64,000 nt of DNA from Glycomyces salinus (lineage in GTDB: Bacteria > Actinomycetota > Actinomycetes > Mycobacteriales > Micromonosporaceae): assembly GCF_016428645.1 (NCBI RefSeq), contig NZ_JAELXW010000051.1:1-64000 (forward strand). Reading direction: 5' to 3'. The notes beneath the pieces were generated by a model, which saw only the letters and a program-made list of their open reading frames with translations, did no database searches and had not been told where the DNA came from. Shown here in pieces: positions 26,546-34,836 of the stretch. The position numbers and the translations under genes are program-made. Within the stretch, counting starts at the first letter, position 1. The number at the start of each line of letters is the position of its first letter.

Positions 26546-28408
26546 TCACTCGATGGCGTTGGCGGCCTGGTCTCTGAGGGATCTCACGTGCTGCTCCAAG
26601 CCCATCAGCTTGCCGAACAGGGACATGTACTCGTCCTTGTCGGTGCTGGGGTTGACCCGTTGGAGGCGGCGTTTCAGGTCGGCCACCTCGGATTCGACCA
26701 CCGGGCGTTGGATCCGGGCCAGGAGGGTGCGCACGTAGACCGGTTCCGGGTCGTGGTCGATGCGCAGCTCCTCCACCGCCAGCTCGTTGACCGTCGCCTG
26801 TGCGGCGATCTCGCCGCAGGCCGCGACCACGGCCGCGATCCAGTTCGGGCCCGCCTCGGCCTTCGCCGCTCCCCCGGCGGAGGCCACGGCCTCGCGCACC
26901 GCCCGGTAGTTCGGGTCGGTGTACGGGGTGGCGTCGACCTCGTCGAAGTACGGTCCGGCGATCTGCGGGTGCTGGAGCGCGAGTTTGAGGACTTCTCGCT
27001 GCGCGCGCAGCTGGGTCGAGTCGGCCTCCCGGGCCCGGCGCTGCACCGGGACCGCCTCCGGGGCCTGGCCCGCGGCCGCGCCCGCCACGGCGCGGCGCAG
27101 TTCGGCCTTGTCCTTGCCCAGCCGCCCGGCGTAGTCGCCCAGGTACTCGTCCACCAGTCCCCGGTCCTTGACCCGCGCCAGCAGCGGCGCGATCGCGCGG
27201 GTGGCGTGCAGGCGGCCCTCGGCCGTGTCCAGGTCGTGACCGGCGATCGCGCGGTCGAGCGCGAACCGCACCAGCGGCGTGTGCCGCTCGATGAGGTCCC
27301 TGACGGCCTCGTCGCCCCGGTTCTGCCGCAGCTCGCACGGGTCCTGCCCGTCGGGGGTGACGGCGATGTAGGTCTGCGAGACGAACCGCTGCTCGTTGTC
27401 GAAGGCCTTCAGCGCGGCGCGTTGGCCGGCCTCGTCGCCGTCGAAGGTGAAGACGATGCGGCCGTTCGCGTCGTCGGAATCGAACAGGAAGCGGCGCAGG
27501 ATGCGGATGTGCTCGGGACCGAATGCGGTTCCGCAGGTGGCCACGGCCACCGGGATCCCGGCCAGGTGGCAGGCCATGACGTCGGTGTAGCCCTCGACGA
27601 TCACCACCCGCCCGGTCTTGGCGATCTCCCTGCGGGCCAGGTCGATCCCGTACAGGACCTGCGACTTCTTGTAGAGCGGCGTCTCGGGGGTGTTCAGGTA
27701 CTTGGGGCCCTGGTCGTCGTCGAAGAGCTTCCTGGCGCCGAAGCCGATGGTCGAGCCCGAGGAGTCGCGGATGGGCCAGACCAGGCGGCGGCGGAAGCGG
27801 TCGATGAGGTTGCCGGTGCGGCTGGGTTTGGACAGCCCGGCGTTCGTGAGTTCGTCGGCGGTGAATCCCTTGGCGCGCAGATGCTTCGAGAGCGCGTCCC
27901 AGGAGTCGGGGGCGTAGCCGCAGCCGAAGGTCGCGGCGGCGTCGCGGTCGAAGCCGCGGCCGGTCAGGAACTGGCGCGCGGTCTGGGCGCCCGGCGTGAG
28001 CAGCTGCTCGGTGTAGTACTCGGCGGCGGCCGTGTGCGCCTCCAGCAGGCGCTGCTTGAGGCCCGGCTGCGCCGACGGGCCGCGCCGGACCCGCCCGTCC
28101 ACGTCCTCATAGGTCAGTTTGAGACCGGCGCGGGCGGCCAGGCGCTCCACGGCCTCGACGAAGGTGAGCCCGTCGAGCTCGGTCAGGAACGTGATCGCGT
28201 CGCCGCCGGCCCCGCAGCCGAAGCAGTGGTAGACGCCGCGGGCCGGGGTGACGTTGAAGCTCGGGGAGCGTTCGTCGTGGAAGGGGCACAGCCCCTTGAG
28301 GTTGCCGCCACCGGCGTTGCGCAAGGTCACACGTTCGCCGATGATATCGGCGATGTCGACCCGCTCCCGCACCAGCTGGATGTCGGCGTCCCTGATCCGC
28401 CCCGCCAC
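26546..28408 (-). CDS. dnaG: DNA primase
   Basis: 620 residues from GTG 28408 behind AGAGGTGATCA. Zinc-binding domain with C41, H44, C62 and C65 (CPFHDERSPSF, HCFGCG), the RNA-polymerase domain, the Toprim motif VVIVEGYTDVMA and FTFDGDEAGQRAA, and a helical C-terminal DnaB-binding part. It makes primers at the replication fork. Length matches actinobacterial DnaG. No neighbours from the usual rpoD or dgt context are visible. Confidence 0.97.
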   Translation of the reverse strand: MAGRIRDADIQLVRERVDIADIIGERVTLRNAGGGNLKGLCPFHDERSPSFNVTPARGVYHCFGCGAGGDAITFLTELDGLTFVEAVERLAARAGLKLTYEDVDGRVRRGPSAQPGLKQRLLEAHTAAAEYYTEQLLTPGAQTARQFLTGRGFDRDAAATFGCGYAPDSWDALSKHLRAKGFTADELTNAGLSKPSRTGNLIDRFRRRLVWPIRDSSGSTIGFGARKLFDDDQGPKYLNTPETPLYKKSQVLYGIDLARREIAKTGRVVIVEGYTDVMACHLAGIPVAVATCGTAFGPEHIRILRRFLFDSDDANGRIVFTFDGDEAGQRAALKAFDNEQRFVSQTYIAVTPDGQDPCELRQNRGDEAVRDLIERHTPLVRFALDRAIAGHDLDTAEGRLHATRAIAPLLARVKDRGLVDEYLGDYAGRLGKDKAELRRAVAGAAAGQAPEAVPVQRRAREADSTQLRAQREVLKLALQHPQIAGPYFDEVDATPYTDPNYRAVREAVASAGGAAKAEAGPNWIAAVVAACGEIAAQATVNELAVEELRIDHDPEPVYVRTLLARIQRPVVESEVADLKRRLQRVNPSTDKDEYMSLFGKLMGLEQHVRSLRDQAANAIE

Positions 28409-28571
28409 TGATCACCTCTTATTCCCACGAAACGCCCGGGCCCGGAAAAGGCCCGTCGAAGACCTCTTCCATTCTGCCTTCCAGGTCCGACGGGCCGGAC
28501 ACTGCTGCCGTAGCATGTTTCCTAATCGATCATTTCCCGACCACACCTCGCGACCACAACGTACGATCCGC

Positions 28572-28577
28572 TAGAGT
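28572..28577 (+). promoter_or_regulatory. Candidate -10 box of a leaderless promoter
   Basis: TAGAGT lies eight bases before ATG 28586 and no ribosome-binding site separates them, a pattern typical of leaderless actinobacterial messages. No strong -35 box is seen. Confidence 0.4.
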
Positions 28578-28585
28578 CGCCTATC

Positions 28586-31012
28586 ATGCCGGACCCATCG
28601 CCCGAGCAGCCGCCAGCCTGGCCCCCAGCCAGCGATTCCGCGGCCAAATCCACTAATCCGCCCCGCATCAGAGCACGCGGGGTGGGGCACCTCCCTTCCC
28701 GTTCCACGGAAGAGGATCCGGCAGGCGAGGCCGAGCCGCGCCACCGCGAACCGGAGCCTCCTGGCACCGGGCACGGCAACGACTACGACGACCTGACCGG
28801 CAGCTCGCTGACCGGTGGCGCCCCCATCCCGCCACCGCAGCAGTCCGACTACTTCCCCGAGTCCCCCGAGCCACCGGCTCCGGAGGTGCCGCAGCAGGGC
28901 GAACGGGGCGGCGCGCCGACCGGCGGCCAGTGGCCGCCGCCGGAGAACCAGGACTGGATCAGCCAGCAGTCCCGCATCGGCGGCTGGGGCGATCAGAGCG
29001 GCTCCTGGCCGCCTCCCGAACCGAACCTGGCCGAGCCCCCCGCGGCCGCGGCACCCGAGACAGCTCCGGACCAGTCCTACCGGCCCGAGTCCTACCTGCC
29101 GCCGGAGCAGTACCGCTCGCAGGAGCGGCAGCCCCCGCCGGGGGCGTACCAGGATCAGCACCAGGCGCCCGACCCGTACCTGGCCCCCGACCCGCAGGTG
29201 ACCGCCGGGACCGATCCTTACCATGCCGAGTCGGCCTACGCGCCGCCCGAGGCGGTGCCGCAGCCGCGTCGGCCCGAGCAGGCCGCGCCGCAGCCGCCGC
29301 TTCCCGGGGAGACGCCCGCCGGTCCGCCGACGGAGCAGCCGCCGAGCGAGCCGCCGCCCGCCGCCGACGAGGGCCCCAAGAAGGTCACCCCGCCCCCGAC
29401 CCACAAGGGCGTGCGCTACGCGATCTACGGCATCGGCGGCTTCATCACGCTGGGCCTGATCATCGCGATCGTCGTCATGCTCGGCGGGTCCCCCGCCTCA
29501 GACCCCTCCGACCAGGGCGACGACCCCGCCGAGGAGCCCACGGGGCAGGAAGAGCCCGAGGAGGGCGCGCTGAGCGCCGAGCGCTACGCCGAACTGGCGG
29601 GAGCGGCCGGGACCGCCGCATGGTTCGACTGGCGCTACGGCCCGACCGGGGAGAACGCCGCTTCCGAGGAGCTCGGCGAGCTCAGCGGCGACGCGGTCGC
29701 GACCGAGCCGCTCTACGACCAGGGCGACCGCAGCGTCCAAGGACAGATGGGCTATGTCACCGACGACTCGGCACTGTCCGGAATCGACCACGTCACCGCC
29801 GTCGAGGCCAATGACGGCCTGATCGGACTCAACCCGCGCGCGGGCGGCCGGTTCTCCGACGAGGGGCACCCCGAGCTGGAGCTGACCGACGGCTCGACCG
29901 CCGACTGCGTCGCCGGCCTGGGCGGCGACCTCGGCAATCCGGTCGCGCTGGCCCGCCCCGACCAGTCCGAAGAGGCCGACGCCCACTCGGTGATCGCCTT
30001 CTCCGGCGGCATCATCGCCACCGCCGGGATCAGCAGCGCCCAGGGCGGGACCTGCGTGCAGCTGCCCGACGGGCAGGTGCCCACCGACGTGGCGCTCACC
30101 GACGGCAACGAGCTGGCGCTGGTGACGACCTGGCAGCCGGAGTCCCAGACCGGTTCACTGATCGTGATCGCCTTCAGCGACAAGGCCGGGACCTACAACT
30201 CGAGCTGGTCCGAGTCCTACCTCGGCCTGCCGAACCCGGGCCACTTCGGGGACGCCGAGATCGTCGGAACCGTCGAGCTGCCGTTCTCGGCGCCGACCTC
30301 GGTCGACGCCTGGTCGGACTCGTCGGGTTCGCTGAGCCTGGGCCGCGCCACGATCGAAGACGAGCCGCACCGGGACACGGTCGCCACCACCGGTTACGCG
30401 CTGGTCGGCTCCAAAGCCGAGGGCCAGGCGGCCGTGGTCGACCTGACCTCGACCCTCGTCGGGCTCGCCGACGCGGTCTACGACGGCGCCGAGTTCTCCT
30501 TCGACGCCTCCGCCGGCGACACGGTCGACTTCGGCGGCAGCGAGATCGCCGACGTGGCGGTGAACGGGGAGACACTGGCGGTGGCCACCTCCGAGGGCGT
30601 CGTCAGCGAACTCGACCGCGACCTCACCGAGCTGAGCACGACCGAGCTCGGCTCGGCCCCGTCCTGCATGGTGCTGGGCGCCCAGAGCGGGCAGTTCGTC
30701 GTCACCAGCCGCGCCGACGCCACCGTCCGGTGGGTCTCGGAAGGCGAGGTCACCGACGAACTGAGCGACACGCGCCTGACCGACCCGGTGTGCGCGAGCG
30801 AGACCCCGGGCTACGACATCTCCGGTTACACCGGGAACGCCACGATGCTGCTGGTCAGCGACTACGGCGGGCAGGCCCTGCACTCGTACCTGATGGGCGA
30901 GGCGAACCTCGCCGGCGGCGGCTCGGTCGGCGGCGAGGGCTTCTCGTACGCCGGGTCCTACGAGGTCGACGGCAACCCGTTCGCGACCTCGGTCACCGTC
31001 GACCTGGAGTAG
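28586..31012 (+). CDS. Large proline-rich single-pass membrane protein, unknown function
   Basis: 808 residues. Residues 1-272 are low-complexity, rich in Pro, Glu and Gln, with no enzymatic motif, and would be cytoplasmic. One membrane helix at about 276-298 (IYGIGGFITLGLIIAIVVML) follows. The outer part (about 330-808) is acidic with repeating beta-type blocks such as HSVIAFSGGIIATAGI and SEIADVAVNGETLAVATSEG, suggesting a beta-propeller; four Cys are spread through it. The layout matches actinomycete envelope proteins that anchor a sensor or adhesion domain. The tRNA-modification gene that follows has its own promoter. Confidence 0.75.
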   Translation: MPDPSPEQPPAWPPASDSAAKSTNPPRIRARGVGHLPSRSTEEDPAGEAEPRHREPEPPGTGHGNDYDDLTGSSLTGGAPIPPPQQSDYFPESPEPPAPEVPQQGERGGAPTGGQWPPPENQDWISQQSRIGGWGDQSGSWPPPEPNLAEPPAAAAPETAPDQSYRPESYLPPEQYRSQERQPPPGAYQDQHQAPDPYLAPDPQVTAGTDPYHAESAYAPPEAVPQPRRPEQAAPQPPLPGETPAGPPTEQPPSEPPPAADEGPKKVTPPPTHKGVRYAIYGIGGFITLGLIIAIVVMLGGSPASDPSDQGDDPAEEPTGQEEPEEGALSAERYAELAGAAGTAAWFDWRYGPTGENAASEELGELSGDAVATEPLYDQGDRSVQGQMGYVTDDSALSGIDHVTAVEANDGLIGLNPRAGGRFSDEGHPELELTDGSTADCVAGLGGDLGNPVALARPDQSEEADAHSVIAFSGGIIATAGISSAQGGTCVQLPDGQVPTDVALTDGNELALVTTWQPESQTGSLIVIAFSDKAGTYNSSWSESYLGLPNPGHFGDAEIVGTVELPFSAPTSVDAWSDSSGSLSLGRATIEDEPHRDTVATTGYALVGSKAEGQAAVVDLTSTLVGLADAVYDGAEFSFDASAGDTVDFGGSEIADVAVNGETLAVATSEGVVSELDRDLTELSTTELGSAPSCMVLGAQSGQFVVTSRADATVRWVSEGEVTDELSDTRLTDPVCASETPGYDISGYTGNATMLLVSDYGGQALHSYLMGEANLAGGGSVGGEGFSYAGSYEVDGNPFATSVTVDLE

Positions 31013-31015
31013 TAC

Positions 31016-31044
31016 TTGGCCCCCGGCGCACCGGTGAGGATAAT
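31016..31044 (+). promoter_or_regulatory. Promoter of the dihydrouridine synthase gene
   Basis: TTGGCC (31016-31021), a 17-nt spacer and GATAAT (31039-31044) form a good housekeeping-type promoter; the GTG start follows six bases later, so the message is probably leaderless. Confidence 0.6.
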
Positions 31045-31050
31045 CGAGCC

Positions 31051-32247
31051 GTGACCAAGCAACTCTCGCTCGCGGGCAGAACCGTCGACCCACCGGTGGT
31101 GCTGGCTCCCATGGCCGGCATCACCAACCTGCCGTTCCGCAAACTCTGCCGAGAGCTGGGCCAATTTACGGCTCGCAAGCTTCGCCGAGGGGGTGCGGGA
31201 ATCTACGTCTGCGAGATGATCACGACCGCCGCACTGGTCGAGCGCAACCCCAAGACCATGCGGCTGATCGAGTTCGACGCCGAGGAGGAGACCCGCAGCC
31301 TCCAGTTGTACGGGGTCGACCCGGTCGGGATGCGGCGCGCGGTCCGGATGGTCGTCGAGGAGGACCTGGCCGACCACGTCGACCTCAACTTCGGGTGCCC
31401 GGTGCCGAAGGTCACCCGCAAGGGCGGTGGCTCGGCGCTGCCGTGGAAGCGGCAGCTGTTCCGCCGGATCGTCACCGCCGCGGTCGAGGCCGCCGCACCG
31501 GCGGGCGTCCCGGTCACGGTCAAGATGCGCAAGGGCATCGACGACGACCACCTGACTTACGTCGAGGCCGGGAAGATCGCCGAGGACGCCGGGGTCGCGT
31601 GGGTGGCGCTGCACGGCCGCACCGCCGCCGAACGGTACTCCGGCACCGCCGACTGGGACGCGATCGCCGCGCTCAAGGACGCCCTGGAGGTGCCGGTGCT
31701 GGGCAACGGCGACATCTGGGAGGCCACGGACGCCACGCGCATGGTCGATCAGACCGGGTGCGACGGCGTCGTGGTCGGGCGCGGGTGCCTGGGGCGGCCG
31801 TGGCTGTTCGGCGACCTCGAAGCGGCGTTCGCCGGGCGAGAGGACGGCCTGCTGCCGACCCTCGGCGAGGTCGCGACCGTGATGGCCCGGCACGCGTCCC
31901 TGCTGGTCGAGTGGCTCGAAGGCGCCCAGTCGTACGAGTCGCGGCGCAACATCTCGGCCGAAGAGCACGGCTGCAAGGAGTTCCGCAAGCATGTGGCCTG
32001 GTATCTCAAGGGCTTCCCGGTCGGCGGGGAGCTGCGCCGGTCCCTGTCGATGGTCTCGAGCCTGGCCGAGCTCGACGACCTGCTCGGCAAGCTCGACGCC
32101 GACGCCCCGTTCCCCGAGCAGACCCTCGGCAAGCCGCGCGGGCGGACCAACAGCCCCGCGAAGGTGACCCTGCCCGAGGGGTGGCTGGAGGACCGCGACG
32201 ACTGCACGGTCCCCGAGGGCGCCGAGATCGACACCTCCGGCGGTTAG
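31051..32247 (+). CDS. dus: tRNA-dihydrouridine synthase
   Basis: 398 residues from GTG 31051. FMN-dependent TIM barrel with LAPMAGITNLPFRKLC at the start, the catalytic Cys in FGCPVPKVTRKGGGSALP, VKMRKGIDDDHLTY, ALHGRTAAERYSG and VGRGCLGRPWLF. It reduces uridines in tRNA D-loops. Odd point: between RELG and GAGIYVCEMI there are ten extra residues (QFTARKLRRG) not expected in the family. They are encoded by a 30-nt in-frame insertion similar to a non-coding stretch at 34718-34740. The reading frame is intact, so the protein is probably functional. Confidence 0.93.
   Translation: MTKQLSLAGRTVDPPVVLAPMAGITNLPFRKLCRELGQFTARKLRRGGAGIYVCEMITTAALVERNPKTMRLIEFDAEEETRSLQLYGVDPVGMRRAVRMVVEEDLADHVDLNFGCPVPKVTRKGGGSALPWKRQLFRRIVTAAVEAAAPAGVPVTVKMRKGIDDDHLTYVEAGKIAEDAGVAWVALHGRTAAERYSGTADWDAIAALKDALEVPVLGNGDIWEATDATRMVDQTGCDGVVVGRGCLGRPWLFGDLEAAFAGREDGLLPTLGEVATVMARHASLLVEWLEGAQSYESRRNISAEEHGCKEFRKHVAWYLKGFPVGGELRRSLSMVSSLAELDDLLGKLDADAPFPEQTLGKPRGRTNSPAKVTLPEGWLEDRDDCTVPEGAEIDTSGG
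31163..31185 (+). repeat. Repeat-like insertion inside dus, copy 1
   Basis: Twenty-three bases starting aatttacggctcgc match 34718-34740 at 20 of 23 positions. It falls exactly in the ten-codon stretch that looks inserted in the dus gene. Two copies only were found by eye. Confidence 0.45.
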
Positions 32248-32306
32248 CGCCTATAGGACGGAGCCCCTGGTGCCTGGAGGCCCCGTCCCGGTCTCGTTCG
32301 GCGGCC

Positions 32307-32558
32307 CTACTTGGACTGCTTGCCGTATTTCTTGTAGAACTTCGCGACGCGGCCCTCGTCGTCGAGGACGCGGCTCTTGCCGGTCCAGAACGGGTGCGAG
32401 GCCGAGGAGATCTGGACGTCGATCACCGGGTAGGTGCGGCCGTCCTCCCACTCGACGGTCTCGTTCGAGACGGCCGTCGAGCGGGTCAGGAAGGCGGTTC
32501 CGGCTCCCTTGTCGCGGAATACGACCGGGCCGTATTCGGGGTGGATACCCTGCTTCAT
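32307..32558 (-). CDS. rpmE2: Ribosomal protein L31, type B (zinc-independent)
   Basis: 83 residues; AGGAGGAACCA precedes the ATG and overlaps the stop region of the upstream gene. The sequence ([43 protein letters not shown]) is the L31B form, which lacks the CxxC zinc cysteines of the housekeeping L31. It replaces the zinc form on ribosomes during zinc shortage, freeing zinc. It forms an operon with the COG0523 gene (9-nt gap) behind a Zur box. Confidence 0.96.
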   Translation of the reverse strand: MKQGIHPEYGPVVFRDKGAGTAFLTRSTAVSNETVEWEDGRTYPVIDVQISSASHPFWTGKSRVLDDEGRVAKFYKKYGKQSK

Positions 32559-32567
32559 TGGTTCCTC

Positions 32568-33821
32568 CTAGTGGTCCTCGGTGGTGTCGAAACAACCCGC
32601 GAACGGGTCGGGAAATTCCCGCCAGGCCGCCTGGCCGGCGTCGATCTCGGCGTCGGTCAGCAGGCAGGCGTCGAGCAGTTCGGTGATCTCGGCCGGGTCG
32701 TAGTGCAGCCCTATGAAAGCCAGGTGGATGTCGCGGTCGCCGAAGTCGGCGTGCCAGTTGAGGTCGGCGTTGACGCGGCGTTCGGCGCTGACCTCGTCCC
32801 ATTCGGCGTCCGGAGTGGCGGCGAGCCAGCGGCCCAGGTCGCCCATGGAGACGCCTCCGCCACCGGATTCCCAGGCTACAGCCGAGACCGGCTGGCCCGC
32901 CAGCCACAAGTGGCCGCGGCCGCGCAGGGTCCGGCGGGCCAGGGCCGGCATGGCCCGGTGGAAGCGCTCGGGGTGGAAGGGGCGGCGGGCGCGGAAGACG
33001 GTGGCGACGACGCCGCAGTCCGGCTCGGGCTCGTGGCAGCCGACCGCGTAGCCCTCCAGACCGCGGCCGTAGGGGTCGGGCCCGTCGGGGTCGAAGCCGT
33101 CGCTGCGGCGGATCCGGGAGGCGAGCCATCGTGACTCGGGCATGTCGAGGACGATGTGGCGGGCCCAGGGGTTGAGCCGCTGGAGCAGGACGGCCAGGCG
33201 GGTGTGCTCGAAGTCCGGTTCGGACTCGGGCGCCCACAGCAGGACGGTGTCGGCGTACTCGATCTGGCGGGCGGTGACGTCGGAGACCGAGCGGTTGTCG
33301 TCGTCGGCCGCGGCCAGGCCGCGGTCGGACAGGTCCTCGGAGGAGTCGAGCTCTGCCAGAACGGTGGCCGGGTCGCAGACGGCCACGACCGAGTCGACCT
33401 TGACCGCGTCGGACACCGGGCGGCCGTCGACGTGGCACCAGGAGCAGACCGAGGCGACCGAATCGGGCTCGATCGCCGGGGGCAGGGCCAGGACGAGGTC
33501 GCGGCCGGGGTGTTCGCGGGCCAGGCGGACCAGGGCGGGCAAGACGTCCAGCCGGATGGTGCAGGACAGGCAGCCGTGCTCGAGCTGGATCGTCTCGTCC
33601 TCGAGCACGCCGGAGCCGTCGCGGACGGTGCGGCGGATGCGGCCGTGTTCGAGCAGCTCGGACAGGTCGTGCGCGACGGTGAGGAGCGTCGTGTCGGCGG
33701 CCATGAGCGCCTCGGCGGCGGCGAGGGTGGCGCGCGGGCTGAATCCGGTCAGGATCGTCAGCGCGGGCCGCAGGTCGGCGGTGTGCTCGGCGTCGGCGCC
33801 GGGCTGGGCGAGCTGGGACAT
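32568..33821 (-). CDS. COG0523 (CobW/YciC-like) protein lacking a P-loop
   Basis: 417 residues from ATG 33821, preceded by GGAGG. The order of blocks is that of COG0523 proteins: [11 protein letters not shown] holds the metal-type Cys pair, and a C-terminal CobW_C domain follows ([30 protein letters not shown]). But the N-terminal nucleotide loop expected as GxxGxGKT reads [13 protein letters not shown], and no NKxD is visible after [14 protein letters not shown]0523 members are GTP-driven metal chaperones; this one is probably unable to bind GTP in the usual way. The Zur box and rpmE2 partner indicate a zinc-starvation role. Confidence 0.85.
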   Translation of the reverse strand: MSQLAQPGADAEHTADLRPALTILTGFSPRATLAAAEALMAADTTLLTVAHDLSELLEHGRIRRTVRDGSGVLEDETIQLEHGCLSCTIRLDVLPALVRLAREHPGRDLVLALPPAIEPDSVASVCSWCHVDGRPVSDAVKVDSVVAVCDPATVLAELDSSEDLSDRGLAAADDDNRSVSDVTARQIEYADTVLLWAPESEPDFEHTRLAVLLQRLNPWARHIVLDMPESRWLASRIRRSDGFDPDGPDPYGRGLEGYAVGCHEPEPDCGVVATVFRARRPFHPERFHRAMPALARRTLRGRGHLWLAGQPVSAVAWESGGGGVSMGDLGRWLAATPDAEWDEVSAERRVNADLNWHADFGDRDIHLAFIGLHYDPAEITELLDACLLTDAEIDAGQAAWREFPDPFAGCFDTTEDH

Positions 33822-33837
33822 GAGACCTCCGATCTTA

Positions 33838-33857
33838 CTGAAAACGATTGTCATTAT
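33838..33857. promoter_or_regulatory. Zur box in the divergent zinc-starvation promoter region
   Basis: TGAAAACGATTGTCA followed by TTAT lies 17 nt from the COG0523 start and 27 nt from rpmB. It resembles the Zur consensus of AT-rich dyads (TGAAAATCATTTTCA-like) and the perfect palindrome before znuA in this window. Its arms are imperfectly symmetric. Both flanking operons encode zinc-sparing functions, which strengthens the call. Confidence 0.8.
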
Positions 33858-33884
33858 ACTGGGAGCTTCGAAAGGAGGCGGGAC

Positions 33885-34121
33885 ATGTCCAGACGCTGTG
33901 ACGTGACCGGCGCCGGACCGGGATTCGGCAACAACGTGCCGTGGTCCAAGCACAAGACCAAGCGCCGATGGGACGTCAACCTGCAGACCAAGCGGTACTT
34001 CCTGCCCAGCGAGGGGCGGCACGTGAAGCTGCGGGTCTCCACCAAGGGCATCAAGATCATCGACCGCGACGGGATCGAGGCCGTGGTGCAGCGCATCCGC
34101 GCGCAGGGAAGGAAGGTCTGA
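33885..34121 (+). CDS. rpmB: Ribosomal protein L28, zinc-free paralogue
   Basis: 78 residues, GGAGGCGGGAC before the ATG. The fold blocks [36 protein letters not shown] and the C-terminal helix are L28. The zinc form has CxxC pairs; here only one Cys (CDVTG) remains, so the metal site is lost. It starts the Zur-controlled rpmB-rpmG-rpsN operon and would substitute for the housekeeping L28 when zinc is scarce. Confidence 0.95.
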   Translation: MSRRCDVTGAGPGFGNNVPWSKHKTKRRWDVNLQTKRYFLPSEGRHVKLRVSTKGIKIIDRDGIEAVVQRIRAQGRKV

Positions 34122-34122
34122 G

Positions 34123-34293
34123 ATGGCGAACAAGTCCACCGACATCAGGCCGGTCATCAAGCTCCGCTCCACCGCGGGCACCGGCTACACGTACGTGACC
34201 AGGAAGAACCGCCGCAACCACCCGGACCGGCTCGTGCTGAAGAAGTACGACCCAACCATCCGGCGGCACGTGGAGTTCAGAGAGGAGCGCTAG
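34123..34293 (+). CDS. rpmG: Ribosomal protein L33, zinc-free paralogue
   Basis: 56 residues starting one base after the rpmB stop. [30 protein letters not shown] and [18 protein letters not shown] are L33, without any cysteine, so it is the C-minus form. Translationally linked to rpmB by spacing. Same zinc-sparing logic. Confidence 0.96.
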   Translation: MANKSTDIRPVIKLRSTAGTGYTYVTRKNRRNHPDRLVLKKYDPTIRRHVEFREER

Positions 34294-34333
34294 TGACGAG
34301 CGCGACAGCAGAGCACGGAGCGAAGGAGCGCTG

Positions 34334-34639
34334 ATGGCCAAGAAGAGTGCGATCGAGCGGCAGCGGCAACGGGAGGTCCTGGTCGAGCGGCACCGGGACC
34401 GGCGGGCCGAGCTCAAGGGGATCATCTCGCACCCGGACACCGATCCGGGCGATCGGGCCGAGGCGGTGCGGCGGTTGCAGAAGCTGCCGCGCGACTCCTC
34501 GCCGTCCCGCCTGCACACCCGCGACAGCGTCGACGGCCGCCCACGGGCGGTCTACCGCAAATTCGGACTGTCGCGTATCCGACTCCGCGAGATGGCTCAC
34601 AGGGGCGAACTGCCTGGTATTCGCAAATCCTCCTGGTAG
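34334..34639 (+). CDS. rpsN: Ribosomal protein S14, zinc-free paralogue
   Basis: 101 residues, GAAGGAGC before the ATG, 40 nt after rpm[18 protein letters not shown], then [19 protein letters not shown] and [23 protein letters not shown] is the long S14 form without the CxxC zinc knuckle. Last gene of the Zur-type operon; a hairpin terminator follows. Confidence 0.96.
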   Translation: MAKKSAIERQRQREVLVERHRDRRAELKGIISHPDTDPGDRAEAVRRLQKLPRDSSPSRLHTRDSVDGRPRAVYRKFGLSRIRLREMAHRGELPGIRKSSW

Positions 34640-34653
34640 CGAACGGATTCGAA

Positions 34654-34689
34654 CGACGGCGGTGCCCCGAATGCGGGGCGCCGCCGTCG
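34654..34689 (+). terminator. Terminator-like hairpin after rpsN
   Basis: CGACGGCGGTGCCCC (34654-34668) pairs with GGGGCGCCGCCGTCG (34675-34689) with one T-G wobble and a six-base loop. No T-run follows, as is common in actinomycetes. Confidence 0.75.
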
Positions 34690-34717
34690 CAGGACAGGGC
34701 TACTCTGAGGCTGTGCG

Positions 34718-34740
34718 AACTTACGGCTCGCGAGCATCGC
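34718..34740 (+). repeat. Repeat-like element, copy 2, in the leader of the small peptide gene
   Basis: Twenty-three bases starting aacttacggctcgc; 20 of 23 match the stretch inserted in dus (31163-31185). It contains the palindrome GCTCGCGAGC. Confidence 0.4.
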
Positions 34741-34751
34741 TTAGAGCGCGA

Positions 34752-34824
34752 ACGAGTTGTGAGACTGCTCTCAGCACCGGAACGGTGTGAGGGACTCGTG
34801 CGTTTAGCTCCTTGAACAAAGGAG
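34752..34824 (+). promoter_or_regulatory. Structured leader and ribosome-binding-site hairpin of a small peptide gene
   Basis: Three nested or adjacent stems: ACGAGT near 34752 with ACTCGT near 34793; between them CTCA-CACCG-gaa-CGGTG-GAG (about 34770-34791); and then CTCCTT (34808-34813)-GAACA-AAGGAG (34819-34824), a perfect 6-bp stem that pairs the likely Shine-Dalgarno sequence. A candidate -10 (TACTCT, 34701-34706) would start a leader of about 120 nt. This looks like translational control of the downstream peptide. Confidence 0.5.
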
Positions 34825-34836
34825 AGAAAGAGAGTC

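Noticed and set aside
34640-34720. GTTCGAATCC on the reverse strand, another tRNA-like T-loop
   Set aside because: The upstream part is occupied by a terminator hairpin and no acceptor pairing was found.
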